Origin: an uncultured Pirellula sp.
GTDB taxonomy: Bacteria > Planctomycetota > Planctomycetia > Pirellulales > Pirellulaceae
Length of the DNA: 13,559 nt
Direction of reading: 5' to 3'
NCBI GenBank assembly: GCA_903837255.1
Contig: CAILTZ010000134.1
Location: 1 to 13,559 of the forward strand
A model generated the notes under the pieces. It saw nothing but the letters and a program-made list of their open reading frames with translations, was not told the DNA's origin and did not search any database. The stretch's first letter is position 1, and each line of letters opens with the position of its first letter. Below, piece after piece: positions 1 through 7,572 of the stretch. Both the position numbers and the translations under genes were made by a program.

Positions 1-242
1 GCTTGATCGCGGAGCGTTTGCTCAATGATCTCATCGAGTTTTTCGATCGCGGTCTTGGGTAAGCCTTTGCCGACGGCTTCTTCGACTTGTTTCCACATCG
101 GTATGCGTTCCTTGGGGAATCTGGGTTCGCTGTAGCGGCTTGGGGGCTGGGATTGCGCGAAGCCTATGGTGCAAATGGCTACGAGCAAAAGGGTATGGAT
201 CAGTGTGGCAGTCGTTGTTTTCAAAGGTAAACGATGGTACAT
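1..242 (-). CDS. Exported protein, N-terminal part; probable alpha-2-macroglobulin-like protein
   Basis: The first 80 codons of a gene that continues past the left edge. The protein opens with a basic stretch, a hydrophobic core (about residues 11-27, TATLIHTLLLVAICTIGFA) and an A-Q-S site, a good Sec signal peptide, so the product is exported. After it comes MWKQVEEAVGKGLPKTAIEK (about 48-67). I recognise the W-x-x-V-x-x-x-x-x-K-G-L-P-K-(T/S)-A pattern from the N-terminus of large bacterial alpha-2-macroglobulin family proteins of Planctomycetota and Bacteroidota, which trap or inhibit proteases in the periplasm. That identification rests on one short motif. An in-frame ATG at 296 would add 18 residues; I prefer 242 because it puts the basic n-region next to the hydrophobic core. 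Neither start has a clear ribosome binding site. The MG domains and any thioester motif lie outside the window. Confidence 0.55.
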   Translation of the reverse strand, partial: MYHRLPLKTTTATLIHTLLLVAICTIGFAQSQPPSRYSEPRFPKERIPMWKQVEEAVGKGLPKTAIEKLDEIIEQTLRDQ

Positions 243-342
243 CGGATGCCCAATGGTTTCATGAAAAGGGTTGCTTGAAGATTGCGAGGAATCCATGATG
301 CAATACTACAACGGCAATCGTAGGATTATCTTAGTGAAGAAA

Positions 343-879
343 TCAAGCCGATGGAGGGCTTGAGACGTCGAGCCCTAGAAATTCGCGAACGACGGGTCGG
401 CTCAGTAGTCGGGGATTGACATGAGGTCGGCGGGCCAGCAGGTGGGCTTGGGCTTGCTCTGGGCTCATTCCCTTGTGCTTGACAAGCCAGCAGATGACGA
501 TGGTCGCAGATCGTGCTCGGCCGGCTTTGCAGTGGACATAAACACGTTGGTTTTGTTTGGCTTTTTGGTGAAGAAACTCGACCCCCTTTTGGACTGCCTC
601 GAGCGAGGGTGGATTGAAATCGACGGTAGGGAGCCAGAGCTGTTCGATGTTGTGTTGTTGGTAAGCTTCTTTAGGTCCAGGGTATTCCTGGCACATATTG
701 ATGACGCCGCGAACTTGGAGTTTGGCGAGCTCGGGGACATCCCTTTTGAGGGGCAGAGCCCCGAGGATGACGTTGGGGTCGACCGAGTCCCACCAGTGCC
801 GTCGATGCAGGACGCGTGCCAGGAGATAGTTCCAGGCGAAGGTCGGTAGGAACAAGCTGCGGGCGAAAATAGGCAGCAT
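343..879 (-). CDS. PTPMT1-like dual-specificity phosphatase
   Basis: A complete 178-residue cysteine phosphatase. The P-loop HCKAGRAR has the nucleophile Cys117 and Arg123, and the likely general acid is Asp87 in PTVDF. The whole chain follows eukaryotic PTPMT1: R-x-L-x-x-P-T near the N-terminus, DPNVILGALPL (34-44), VRGVINMCQEY (57-67), then VYVHCKAGR. PTPMT1 dephosphorylates phosphatidylglycerophosphate to phosphatidylglycerol in cardiolipin synthesis, so a phospholipid substrate is a reasonable inference, though protein substrates cannot be excluded. The hydrophobic N-terminus (residues 1-25) may touch the membrane. The gene starts 8 nt after the PP2C stop on the same strand, so the two are almost certainly cotranscribed. 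It ends in TGA, showing that TGA is used as a stop here. Confidence 0.85.
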   Translation of the reverse strand: MLPIFARSLFLPTFAWNYLLARVLHRRHWWDSVDPNVILGALPLKRDVPELAKLQVRGVINMCQEYPGPKEAYQQHNIEQLWLPTVDFNPPSLEAVQKGVEFLHQKAKQNQRVYVHCKAGRARSATIVICWLVKHKGMSPEQAQAHLLARRPHVNPRLLSRPVVREFLGLDVSSPPSA

Positions 880-887
880 GTTAGGTA

Positions 888-1910
888 CTAAAACTGATCG
901 AAGGTAAGTGGATCGGTGTCCCCGCTAGAATCATTATCTGCGGAGGGAATCAAGTTGGTCGCGTGATCGTCGATGGTCGACATGGTGTTTGAGAGGCCAC
1001 GCGATGGTGCACGCATTTCCTGGATGAATTTATGGTCGCAGGGGGCGATGGCAGAGACTCTCATGGTGGGTAGTTTGCTGGTGGGAGTCCATTTTGCGGC
1101 GACGACGGTGATGTTGTCGGTACCGCCACCTTGCTTGGCTAGTTGCACGAGCGATTCGCAAATGGATTGCATCCGACCGCCGGTGGCCAGAACTTTTTCG
1201 ATGGTTGCATCGTCGACATGTTTGTTCAGACCATCGCTGCACATGAGCACGACGTCGCCTGGTTCCAAGGGGCAGTTGGTCAGATCCCCTTGAACGCCGT
1301 CGGCACCGGCCCCAAGAGCGTTTACCAGGACATTTGCCCAAGGCGATCGCTCGTTGTTGGCATTCAGTTGCCCGTTTCGCATCATTTCGTTGGCAACGGT
1401 ATGATCGCGGGTCAGCAGGGACAATCGACCCTTGCTGAACACGTAGCAACGGGTGTCACCAGCGTGAACCACCAGGATACGAGGCCAGACGATATAGGCC
1501 ATGGTGAAGGTGGTGCCCATCCCGGCGAGGGCTTCGGATGCTTCGGATCGTCGGCGGATTTCGCGATGGGCTTCGCTGAGCATCTCTCGTAGATCGTCCA
1601 GCAGATGATCTTGGTCCCCGACACCCATGAGGCTATTCCATTGGAGTCGGTTGAGGATTGCGGTCATGAAGTAACGGATGGCTAGCCCGCTGGCTTCGCC
1701 CCCGGCGCGGTGACCTCCCATTCCATCGGCAACCATCAGCAATTGTCCGATGGGGTCACCAAGGAGGGTTGTCTGAGGGGCGATCCCGATAGAGTCCGAA
1801 TGGAGCCGAATGCCTCGGGAGATTTCTCCGACAAAGAATTGGTCTTGGTTTTCAGCGCGAACTAAACCGGGGTCTGTCAGCCCACCGGTTTCTACTTCTA
1901 TTGCAGTCAT
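888..1910 (-). CDS. PP2C-family (PPM) serine/threonine protein phosphatase
   Basis: A 340-residue metal-dependent phosphatase with the full PPM motif series: ENQD (20-23), VADGMGGHRAGG (60-71, metal ligand Asp62), GMGTT (130-134), HAGDTRCY (149-156), LTRDHT (166-171), CSDGLNKH (224-231, metal ligand Asp226) and GTDNIT (263-268, metal ligand Asp265). It hydrolyses phospho-Ser/Thr using two Mn or Mg ions. There is no signal peptide or membrane segment, so it is cytosolic. Residues from about 275 on form a low-complexity, Ser/Asp-rich tail beyond the catalytic domain, of unknown role. It is the first gene of a two-gene operon with the PTPMT1-like phosphatase and is divergent from cysS. The Ser/Thr kinase at 10177-11103 is a possible functional opposite, but it is 8 kb away and pairing is only an inference. 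Confidence 0.92.
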   Translation of the reverse strand: MTAIEVETGGLTDPGLVRAENQDQFFVGEISRGIRLHSDSIGIAPQTTLLGDPIGQLLMVADGMGGHRAGGEASGLAIRYFMTAILNRLQWNSLMGVGDQDHLLDDLREMLSEAHREIRRRSEASEALAGMGTTFTMAYIVWPRILVVHAGDTRCYVFSKGRLSLLTRDHTVANEMMRNGQLNANNERSPWANVLVNALGAGADGVQGDLTNCPLEPGDVVLMCSDGLNKHVDDATIEKVLATGGRMQSICESLVQLAKQGGGTDNITVVAAKWTPTSKLPTMRVSAIAPCDHKFIQEMRAPSRGLSNTMSTIDDHATNLIPSADNDSSGDTDPLTFDQF

Positions 1911-2079
1911 TTGTGTGTTGATTTCTACCGCATCTTTGACTTGGATGTGGGGCTTGTGCTCGGCGGCTTGTGATGGAAACAGTAGGGCAAATGGATTGCG
2001 CTGGACTCGATACAGACGATTCGTTACGCTTCGAACTTTAGTAAGGGAACAAGAGCTGGATGGATTAGGGAGGGGTGTA

Positions 2080-2107
2080 TTGGATACCCTCCGCGATCCT
2101 TTATAAT
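2080..2107 (+). promoter_or_regulatory. Probable sigma-70-type promoter of cysS
   Basis: A perfect -10 box TATAAT lies at 2102-2107, with TTGGAT at 2080-2085 as a weak -35 (3 of 6 matches) and a 16-bp spacer. Transcription would begin near 2114, leaving a leader of about 37 nt before ATG 2151. The alternative upstream ATG at 2106 overlaps the -10 box and could not be on this transcript, which is why the CysS start is placed at 2151. The remaining divergent gap (1911-2079) shows no convincing promoter for the PP2C operon. Confidence 0.6.
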
Positions 2108-2150
2108 GTTACCTGATTTCTACGGAAACGTGTTGATTAAAGCTGTTGCT

Positions 2151-3728
2151 ATGCAAGAAAACCTACCTGAATACCCTCTGCGTGTCTACAACACTCTGAC
2201 GAAGTCCAAGGAGCCGTTTCGGACTTTGGCACCCCGGAGGGTGGGGATGTACTTATGCGGGCCGACGGTTTACGCCGAGGCGCACATTGGACACATGGTT
2301 GGTCCTGTGATTTTCGACACGGTGAAAAGGTATTTGACCTACTGTGGATATGAGGTCACCTGGGTGGTCAATATCACAGATGTCGACGACAAGTTGATCG
2401 TTCGGGCCCGAGAGAAAGGGATTTCGATGTTTCAATTGGCCACTCAAATGACGGCCGATTACTTGTCGAATCTGCAAGCATTGGGAGTCGATCAGATCGA
2501 TCGAATGCCCCGGGCGACCGACAGCATTGGCGAAATCATCGCCTTTGTCCAGGAGCTTATTGACAAAGGGTTTGCATATGCGAGCCAAGGGGATGTTTTC
2601 TTCGATGTCGCCAAGGACCCTGAATATGGGTGTTTGAGCAACCGCTCAGCGGATGATCAGCAGGGAGAGGGTGGGGGAGCTGCGAGCCGCAAGCGGTCGG
2701 CCGGCGATTTTGCCTTGTGGAAATCCGCCAAAGCTGGGGAGCCTAGCTGGCCGAGTCCGTGGGGGGATGGTCGTCCTGGTTGGCACATCGAATGCTCGGC
2801 GATGAGTCGCAGCATTTTGGGTCAGACTTTTGACATCCATGGAGGTGGGTTAGATCTGGTTTTCCCGCACCATGAGAACGAACTGGCTCAAAGCCGCTGC
2901 TGTCACAGCAAACCGATGGTGACCTACTGGATGCACAATGGCCTGATGCGAGCCTCGAATGAAGGTGGTAAGGTTGGGGGTAGGAGTCAGCAAACGCCTG
3001 GTGAGGCTCCCGTTGCTCCGCCGGCAGATGTTGCGGGGAAAATCTCACGGAGCAAGGGTGCTGGAGGTTTGGCGAGTCTGATTGCCAAGCATACTGGAGA
3101 GCGGATCCGATTCTTTTTGCTCAGGACTCATTACCGTTCGACAAGCGTTTTTGGGGATGAGCCGTTGGCAGAAGCCGGGGCGGCGCTGGAGACCTTCTAC
3201 CGGCTCTTTGAAAGGTCTGGAAAGATCTTGGGATGCTCGGTCTATGACATTCCGCACGCAACCCGAAGAAGCGAATTTCAGGCTCCTGCGAACCCCCCTG
3301 CCCTGCTCGCTGAATTAGTGCAATTGCGAGATTCGTTTCTGAGCAAGATGGATGATGATTTCAACACGGGCGGGGCCACTGCGGATTTATTCGAGATGGC
3401 TCGGGCGCTGAATCGGTTCATCGACCAAGCCAAAATGGAAGAGTCGGCGAATGACGAGAGCCGCGAAACTTTGCGAAGTGGGTTGTCGATTTTGCGGGAG
3501 ATGGCTTCGCTGCTCGGGATATTCCGCAAGCCGCTTGTGAGTTCTGCGACCCATTCGGATTCCGCCGATGTGGTGCAGGGCCTTATGGAGCTTGTACTCC
3601 ACTTGAGGGCCGAGGCTCGGGCCAAACGGGACTTTGCTACCTCCGATGCGATCCGCGATGGTCTTAAGAAAGTCGGTATCGCTATGCAGGATGGCAAGCA
3701 AGGGACGACGTGGGAGATTGCAAAATAG
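2151..3728 (+). CDS. cysS: Cysteinyl-tRNA synthetase
   Basis: Charges tRNA(Cys) with cysteine using ATP, in the cytosol. With the start at 2151 it is 525 residues, longer than the usual 460 or so. Visible parts: CGPTVY (36-41), the HIGH signature AHIGH (44-48), NITDVDDK (74-81), WHIECSAM (211-218) and [11 protein letters not shown] (238-248). The zinc ligands Cys36, Cys215, His240 and Glu244 are all present. The ATP-binding KMSKS loop reads KISRS (297-301). It is preceded by an insert of about 25 residues (272-296, Gly/Pro/Ala-rich) not present in E. coli CysS; I recall similar inserts in other planctomycete CysS. A second small Gly/Ser-rich insertion lies near 168-184. The C-terminal helical anticodon-binding part ends normally at TAG. 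The start was chosen from the promoter position; no strong ribosome binding site is seen. Confidence 0.95.
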   Translation: MQENLPEYPLRVYNTLTKSKEPFRTLAPRRVGMYLCGPTVYAEAHIGHMVGPVIFDTVKRYLTYCGYEVTWVVNITDVDDKLIVRAREKGISMFQLATQMTADYLSNLQALGVDQIDRMPRATDSIGEIIAFVQELIDKGFAYASQGDVFFDVAKDPEYGCLSNRSADDQQGEGGGAASRKRSAGDFALWKSAKAGEPSWPSPWGDGRPGWHIECSAMSRSILGQTFDIHGGGLDLVFPHHENELAQSRCCHSKPMVTYWMHNGLMRASNEGGKVGGRSQQTPGEAPVAPPADVAGKISRSKGAGGLASLIAKHTGERIRFFLLRTHYRSTSVFGDEPLAEAGAALETFYRLFERSGKILGCSVYDIPHATRRSEFQAPANPPALLAELVQLRDSFLSKMDDDFNTGGATADLFEMARALNRFIDQAKMEESANDESRETLRSGLSILREMASLLGIFRKPLVSSATHSDSADVVQGLMELVLHLRAEARAKRDFATSDAIRDGLKKVGIAMQDGKQGTTWEIAK

Positions 3729-3761
3729 CTACCTTGTCGATGGCCTAACCTAACACATTCT

Positions 3762-3780
3762 GGGCACGAGCCCTTATTTT
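3762..3780 (+). terminator. Weak possible terminator after cysS
   Basis: GGGC-ACGA-GCCC followed by TTATTTT lies 33 nt after the cysS stop. The stem is only 4 bp (all G-C) and the T-rich tract overlaps the stop codon of the converging glycosyltransferase gene. It is the only terminator-like structure in the 45-bp convergent gap. Confidence 0.3.
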
Positions 3781-4499
3781 GATCGGTGGATTTTCGCGGC
3801 CTTCACGAGGGCGTTGAACGCCGAACGGGCTTCCTGAAGGGATATCTTGGATTGCCCTAGTCGTCTTTCTTGGTAGACGATAGGGACCTCGGTAACTCTA
3901 GCCCCTGCCTTGAGCAGATGCGCGAGGACTTCTTCGAGGAATCCGTATCCGGTCTCTTTGAGAGAATTCAGATCAAGTTTTTTGAGCAACGCGACGCGGT
4001 AGAGTCGGTAGGCGCTACTGCAATCTCGGATGGACCAGCCGACCATCCAACGTGCAAGCAGGTTGGCAAAGCGACTGACAGCGATCCGACGCCATGAGCA
4101 ACCTTCGAGCCCTCCGCCGGGTACATATCTTGATCCGATCACCAGATCGTATGCATCGTTTTTGGCAAGCAGTTTGGGAATGACTGCCGGATCGTGGCTG
4201 AGATCTCCATCGAGGTTGATCAGCCAATCATAGCCGTGTTCGATGGCATAGAGCATGCCGGTCCGTATGGCGGTTCCGAGCCCTAGTTTTCCTGAGCGTT
4301 CGATCAATTTCACGCGTGGGTCGGTGGTTTGGTACTCTCGCACCCAAGCTGCTGTGCCGTCGGGTGAACGATCATCGACGACGAGGATATCCGAGTCGTT
4401 GGCTGCCTGCCGAATGGCTTGGAAAAGTTTCGGCAGGTTATCACGCTCGTTGTAGGTACAGACTAATACTAGGCTTGATCCGGCCGGCCTGGTGGTCAT
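3774..4499 (-). CDS. Family 2 glycosyltransferase, polyprenol-phosphate mannose synthase (DPM1) type
   Basis: A 241-residue single-domain GT-A enzyme. Motifs: VCTYNERDNL (13-22), VVDDRSPDGT (40-49, nucleotide-binding Asp42/Asp43), the metal-binding LDGDLSH (96-102), IGSRYVPGGG (121-130), DCSSAYRLYR (159-168), GYGFLEE (184-190) and ERRLGQSK (211-218). This set and spacing match dolichol- or polyprenol-phosphate mannosyl/glucosyl transferases, which move a sugar from a nucleotide donor to a lipid phosphate at the inner face of the membrane. There are no C-terminal membrane helices, as in DPM1-type enzymes. The sugar cannot be read from sequence. Its ATG (4499-4497) overlaps the gyrA TGA stop (4498-4496) as ATGA, so translation is probably coupled to gyrA; no functional link between the two is known to me. 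Confidence 0.88.
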   Translation of the reverse strand: MTTRPAGSSLVLVCTYNERDNLPKLFQAIRQAANDSDILVVDDRSPDGTAAWVREYQTTDPRVKLIERSGKLGLGTAIRTGMLYAIEHGYDWLINLDGDLSHDPAVIPKLLAKNDAYDLVIGSRYVPGGGLEGCSWRRIAVSRFANLLARWMVGWSIRDCSSAYRLYRVALLKKLDLNSLKETGYGFLEEVLAHLLKAGARVTEVPIVYQERRLGQSKISLQEARSAFNALVKAAKIHRSK

Positions 4500-7390
4500 T
4501 CTTCCGAGCTATCCTCGGCGTTATCTTCTTGATCGGCCTGGTCGATTTCGTTCTCGGCAGTCGACGGTTCGCTTGGGGCGGGATTAGCCTTTTCGTTTGC
4601 AAGAGTCTTGGCGGCTTGCTCGCGAGCTTCGGCTTCGACCCGAGCCGCTTCGGCTTCGATGTCTGCGGCCGGAACGCGGACGATGGCTGCGAGGGTATCG
4701 CTTTCATCGAGGCTCATGATCCGAACGCCTTGGGTGTTTCTGCCGATGACGCTGATATCGTTTGCGGCGATTCTTTGGATTTTGCCCCGCGATGTCATCA
4801 TGATCAGTTCGTCGTTTTCGTACACGGCAACGGTAGCGACGACAGGTCCATTGCGTTTGGTGGTTTTGATATCGATGATCCCCTTGCCACCTCGTCGTTG
4901 GGTGCGGTAGCGGGTCGAAGAAGCGTTGTCTTCGGCTGCGATTTCTTCGCCGGGGGCTTCTTCTGCTAGGGTTTCTTCGGCGGATTGTTCGGCAACGGTT
5001 TGGTCGATGGATTCATCGTCGATCGGTGCTTCGTCGTCTTTGATGACCAGTTCTTCACCGGGTCCGAAGTTGGTTCGTTTGCCGTAGCCGTTTTGGCACA
5101 CTGCCAGGAGAGTCGCGTTGGGGTCTGCGACGACCATGCCGACGACCTGATCTGCTTTCTTGAGCGAGATGCCTTTGACGCCTGAGGTATTACGGCCCAT
5201 GGCGCGGGCGTCGTTTTCGGCGAAGCGGATAGCCATACCGTTGGCCGTTGAGAGGATGATTTGGTCTTTGGGTTTGGTGATAACCACATCGACCAGTTCG
5301 TCATCTTCTCGAAGTTTGATTGCGATGATGCCACCTTTTTTGGGTCGGCTATAAGCTTCCAGAGGGGTCTTTTTGACGATCCCTTTTTTTGTAGCCATCA
5401 TCAGGAAGTGTCCGGGTAGATTGAAATCCCGAACGGGGACGCAATCGCGGATTTTCTCATCGGGTGTAAGGTTCAGGAGGTTGACGATCGCCCGGCCCTT
5501 GCTCTCGCGGCTCATCTGGGGGATTTCCCAAACCTTTTGCCAATAGACTTTTCCTTGGTTGGTGAAGAACAGCAGATAAGCGTGTGTGCTGGCGACAAAC
5601 AGGTGTTCGACGGGGTCTTCTTCTTCGGCTTTTAGGCCGGTGATGCCTTTGCCGCCACGTTTTTGGGATTTGTAGATCGAGGCCGGCAGTCGTTTGATGT
5701 AGCCTTGGTGGGAGATCGTAACGACCATGGATTCCTCGGTGATGAGGTCTTCCATGTTGTAGTTTCCGAGTTCTTCTTCGGAGATCTCTGTGATTCGATT
5801 GTTGCCGTATTTGCGGGCGATTTCGACAAGGTCCTCACGGATCATGCCGTAAATTTTTACGGGGTTGCCGAGGATATCTCGGTAGCCTTCGATTTCTTCG
5901 AGAATCGCCGCGTGTTCTTGGCCGAGTTTTTCTTGTTCCAGACCGGCGAGTTGGCCGAGAGTCATCCTGAGGATCGAATCGGTTTGGACGCTTGTGAGGC
6001 GGTAGGTATCGGCCACACCTCGTTCGAGTTGGAAGTCCCCGTACCCTCGATCTCCGAGGGCTCGTTGCATCATGGAGGCTGGGCACTCGACGCCCATGAG
6101 TTTCACTTTAGCTTCGGCCTGCGTGCGACTGGATCGGATGATGGCGATGATATGGTCGATATCGGCCAGGGCCAGTAGCAGACCTTCGATAACATGCTTG
6201 CGTTTTCTTGCAGCGCCGAGCAGGTGCTGTGTGCGGCGTCGGATGACGATGACGCGGTGCCTGATGAACTCTTGGAGGATTTCCTTGATGTTCAATTCGC
6301 GGGGTTTTCCGTCGACCAACGCCAGGAGGATGATCGAGAAGGATTCCTGGAGAGGCGAGAATTGGAAGAGTTGGTTGAGAACGACGTTGGGGTCTGCATT
6401 CTGTTTGATCTCGATGACCAAACGGACCGGTTCTTTCAGGTCGCTTTCGTCGCGGATCCCGGAAATTCCTTTGATCCTCTCGCTGCGGACCAGTTCTGCG
6501 ATTTTTTCAACGACGCGATCTCGGGCTGTTTGGAATGGGATATCGTGGACGATCAGCTTGGATTTGCGGCCTTCCTCGACAATTTCCACGTGGGCTCGAA
6601 CAACGATGGTCGAGCGTCCGGTCATGTACGCTTTACGGATGTTGTATCGACCGCAGATGATCCCGCCGGTGGGGAAGTCTGGTCCTGGAACGATGTCGCA
6701 AAGTTCGGTGACGGAGACTTCCGGATCATCGATGACTTTGACCAGAGCGTTGCAGATTTCGCGAAGGTTGTGCGGCGGGATACTTGTGGCCATCCCAACC
6801 GCGATGCCTTGGGCTCCGTTGACCAAGAGGTTTGGGAATCGCGATGGCAGGACGACCGGTTCGGTGCGGCGATCGTCGTAGGTAGGTATAAAGTCTACGG
6901 TATCGAGTTTGAGGTCCTCGAGCATCATGGCTGCGGGACCAGCGAGTCGGGCTTCGGTGTACCGCATGGCTGCGGCAGGCAGTCCGGCGATTGAGCCAAA
7001 GTTTCCTTGCTTGTCGATCAGGACATGGCGCATGTTCCATTCCTGGGCCATACGGACCAGGGTCGGATAGATGATCGCTTCGCCGTGCGGGTGGTAGTTT
7101 CCGGAGGTGTCACCGGCGATCTTCGCACACTTGACCCGTCCGGCACCTGGGGTCAAGTTCAGGTCATTCATGGCGACCAGGATTCAGCGTTGACTGGGCT
7201 TGAGCCCGTCGCGAACATCGGGCAGTGCGCGGCTGACGATGACGCTCATGGCGTACGTCAGATAGCTATTGCGCAGCTCGTCTTCGATTGGCTCTTGGAT
7301 CATCCGTTCGCCACCGCCACCACCGTCGCTGGAGGTCGGTAGGCTAGCGGGATCATTCGGGTCAAAATCATCGGGTGGGACGTTCGACAC
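4496..7390 (-). CDS. gyrA: DNA gyrase subunit A, interrupted by one in-frame TGA
   Basis: Breakage-reunion subunit of gyrase, which introduces negative supercoils with GyrB and ATP. The reading is 964 codons from GTG 7390; codon 69 is TGA (7184-7186), and the frame is otherwise open to TGA 4496. Before the stop: [20 protein letters not shown]. After it: [10 protein letters not shown], the HPHG region, AAMRYTEAR with catalytic Tyr (about 144) and [20 protein letters not shown]. The C-terminal DNA-wrapping domain has the GyrA-box QKRGGKG (about 575) and a second box QRRGGKG (about 830), separated by an acidic insert (about 785-822), then an acidic tail. At the positions of E. coli Ser83 and Asp87 it has Ala and Pro. 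As written it would make a 68-residue peptide, or by reinitiation at ATG 7171 an N-truncated protein. Sequence error is the likeliest cause. The alternative start is Met30. Confidence 0.93.
7184..7186 (-). other. gyrA: In-frame TGA stop inside gyrA at codon 69
   Basis: The coding strand reads AGT CAA CGC TGA ATC CTG GTC GCC ATG. GyrA proteins read (S/H)-x-R-R-(I/V)-L here (E. coli HRRVL, Arg46-Arg47), so the expected codon is CGA for the second Arg. One C-to-T change (G-to-A on the + strand) accounts for it. The frame is identical on both sides, and TGA is a normal stop for neighbouring genes, so genome-wide reassignment is not supported. Confidence 0.95.
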
Positions 7391-7433
7391 GGATCTATTC
7401 GTTTCTGCTCAAAGAAGGCTCGACAAGACCGAT

Positions 7434-7457
7434 CGGCAGGGGCTGTGTGCACCCTGC
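7434..7457 (-). other. Hairpin in the gyrA leader
   Basis: GGCAGGG and CCCTGCC form a perfect 7-bp G-C-rich stem around a loop of about 10 nt. It lies between the proposed gyrA promoter and the GTG start, 44 nt from the start. No T-run follows, so it is not an obvious terminator. It could stabilise or regulate the gyrA leader, or be chance. Confidence 0.4.
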
Positions 7458-7472
7458 CAAACCAAAACGAAA

Positions 7473-7500
7473 ATTGTAATCTTTTCCTGGGAATCCACAA
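7473..7500 (-). promoter_or_regulatory. Probable gyrA promoter
   Basis: On the - strand, TTGTGG (7500-7495) and TACAAT (7478-7473) are separated by 16 bp and resemble -35 and -10 boxes. Transcription would start near 7466 and give a leader of about 75 nt. The TPR gene ends only 73 bp upstream on the same strand, so read-through from it is also possible. Confidence 0.45.
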
Positions 7501-7572
7501 TCGGACAAGGGGGTAAGGCCTCCGGCGGAATTCCAGGGATGAACAGGGGAGTTTTTGCCAAAACTCAAGCGT

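Noticed and set aside
2106..2150. ATG 2106 as the CysS start
   Set aside because: It overlaps a perfect TATAAT -10 box, and the added 15 residues do not resemble CysS N-termini.
6072..6994. Long open frames on the + strand opposite gyrA (up to 269 codons)
   Set aside because: They are antisense shadows of the strongly conserved gyrA frame, have skewed composition and no recognisable domain.
7184..7186. TGA recoded as an amino acid (reassigned genetic code)
   Set aside because: gyrA itself, the kinase and the PTPMT1-like gene all end in TGA, and the expected residue is Arg, not Trp, Gly or selenocysteine.
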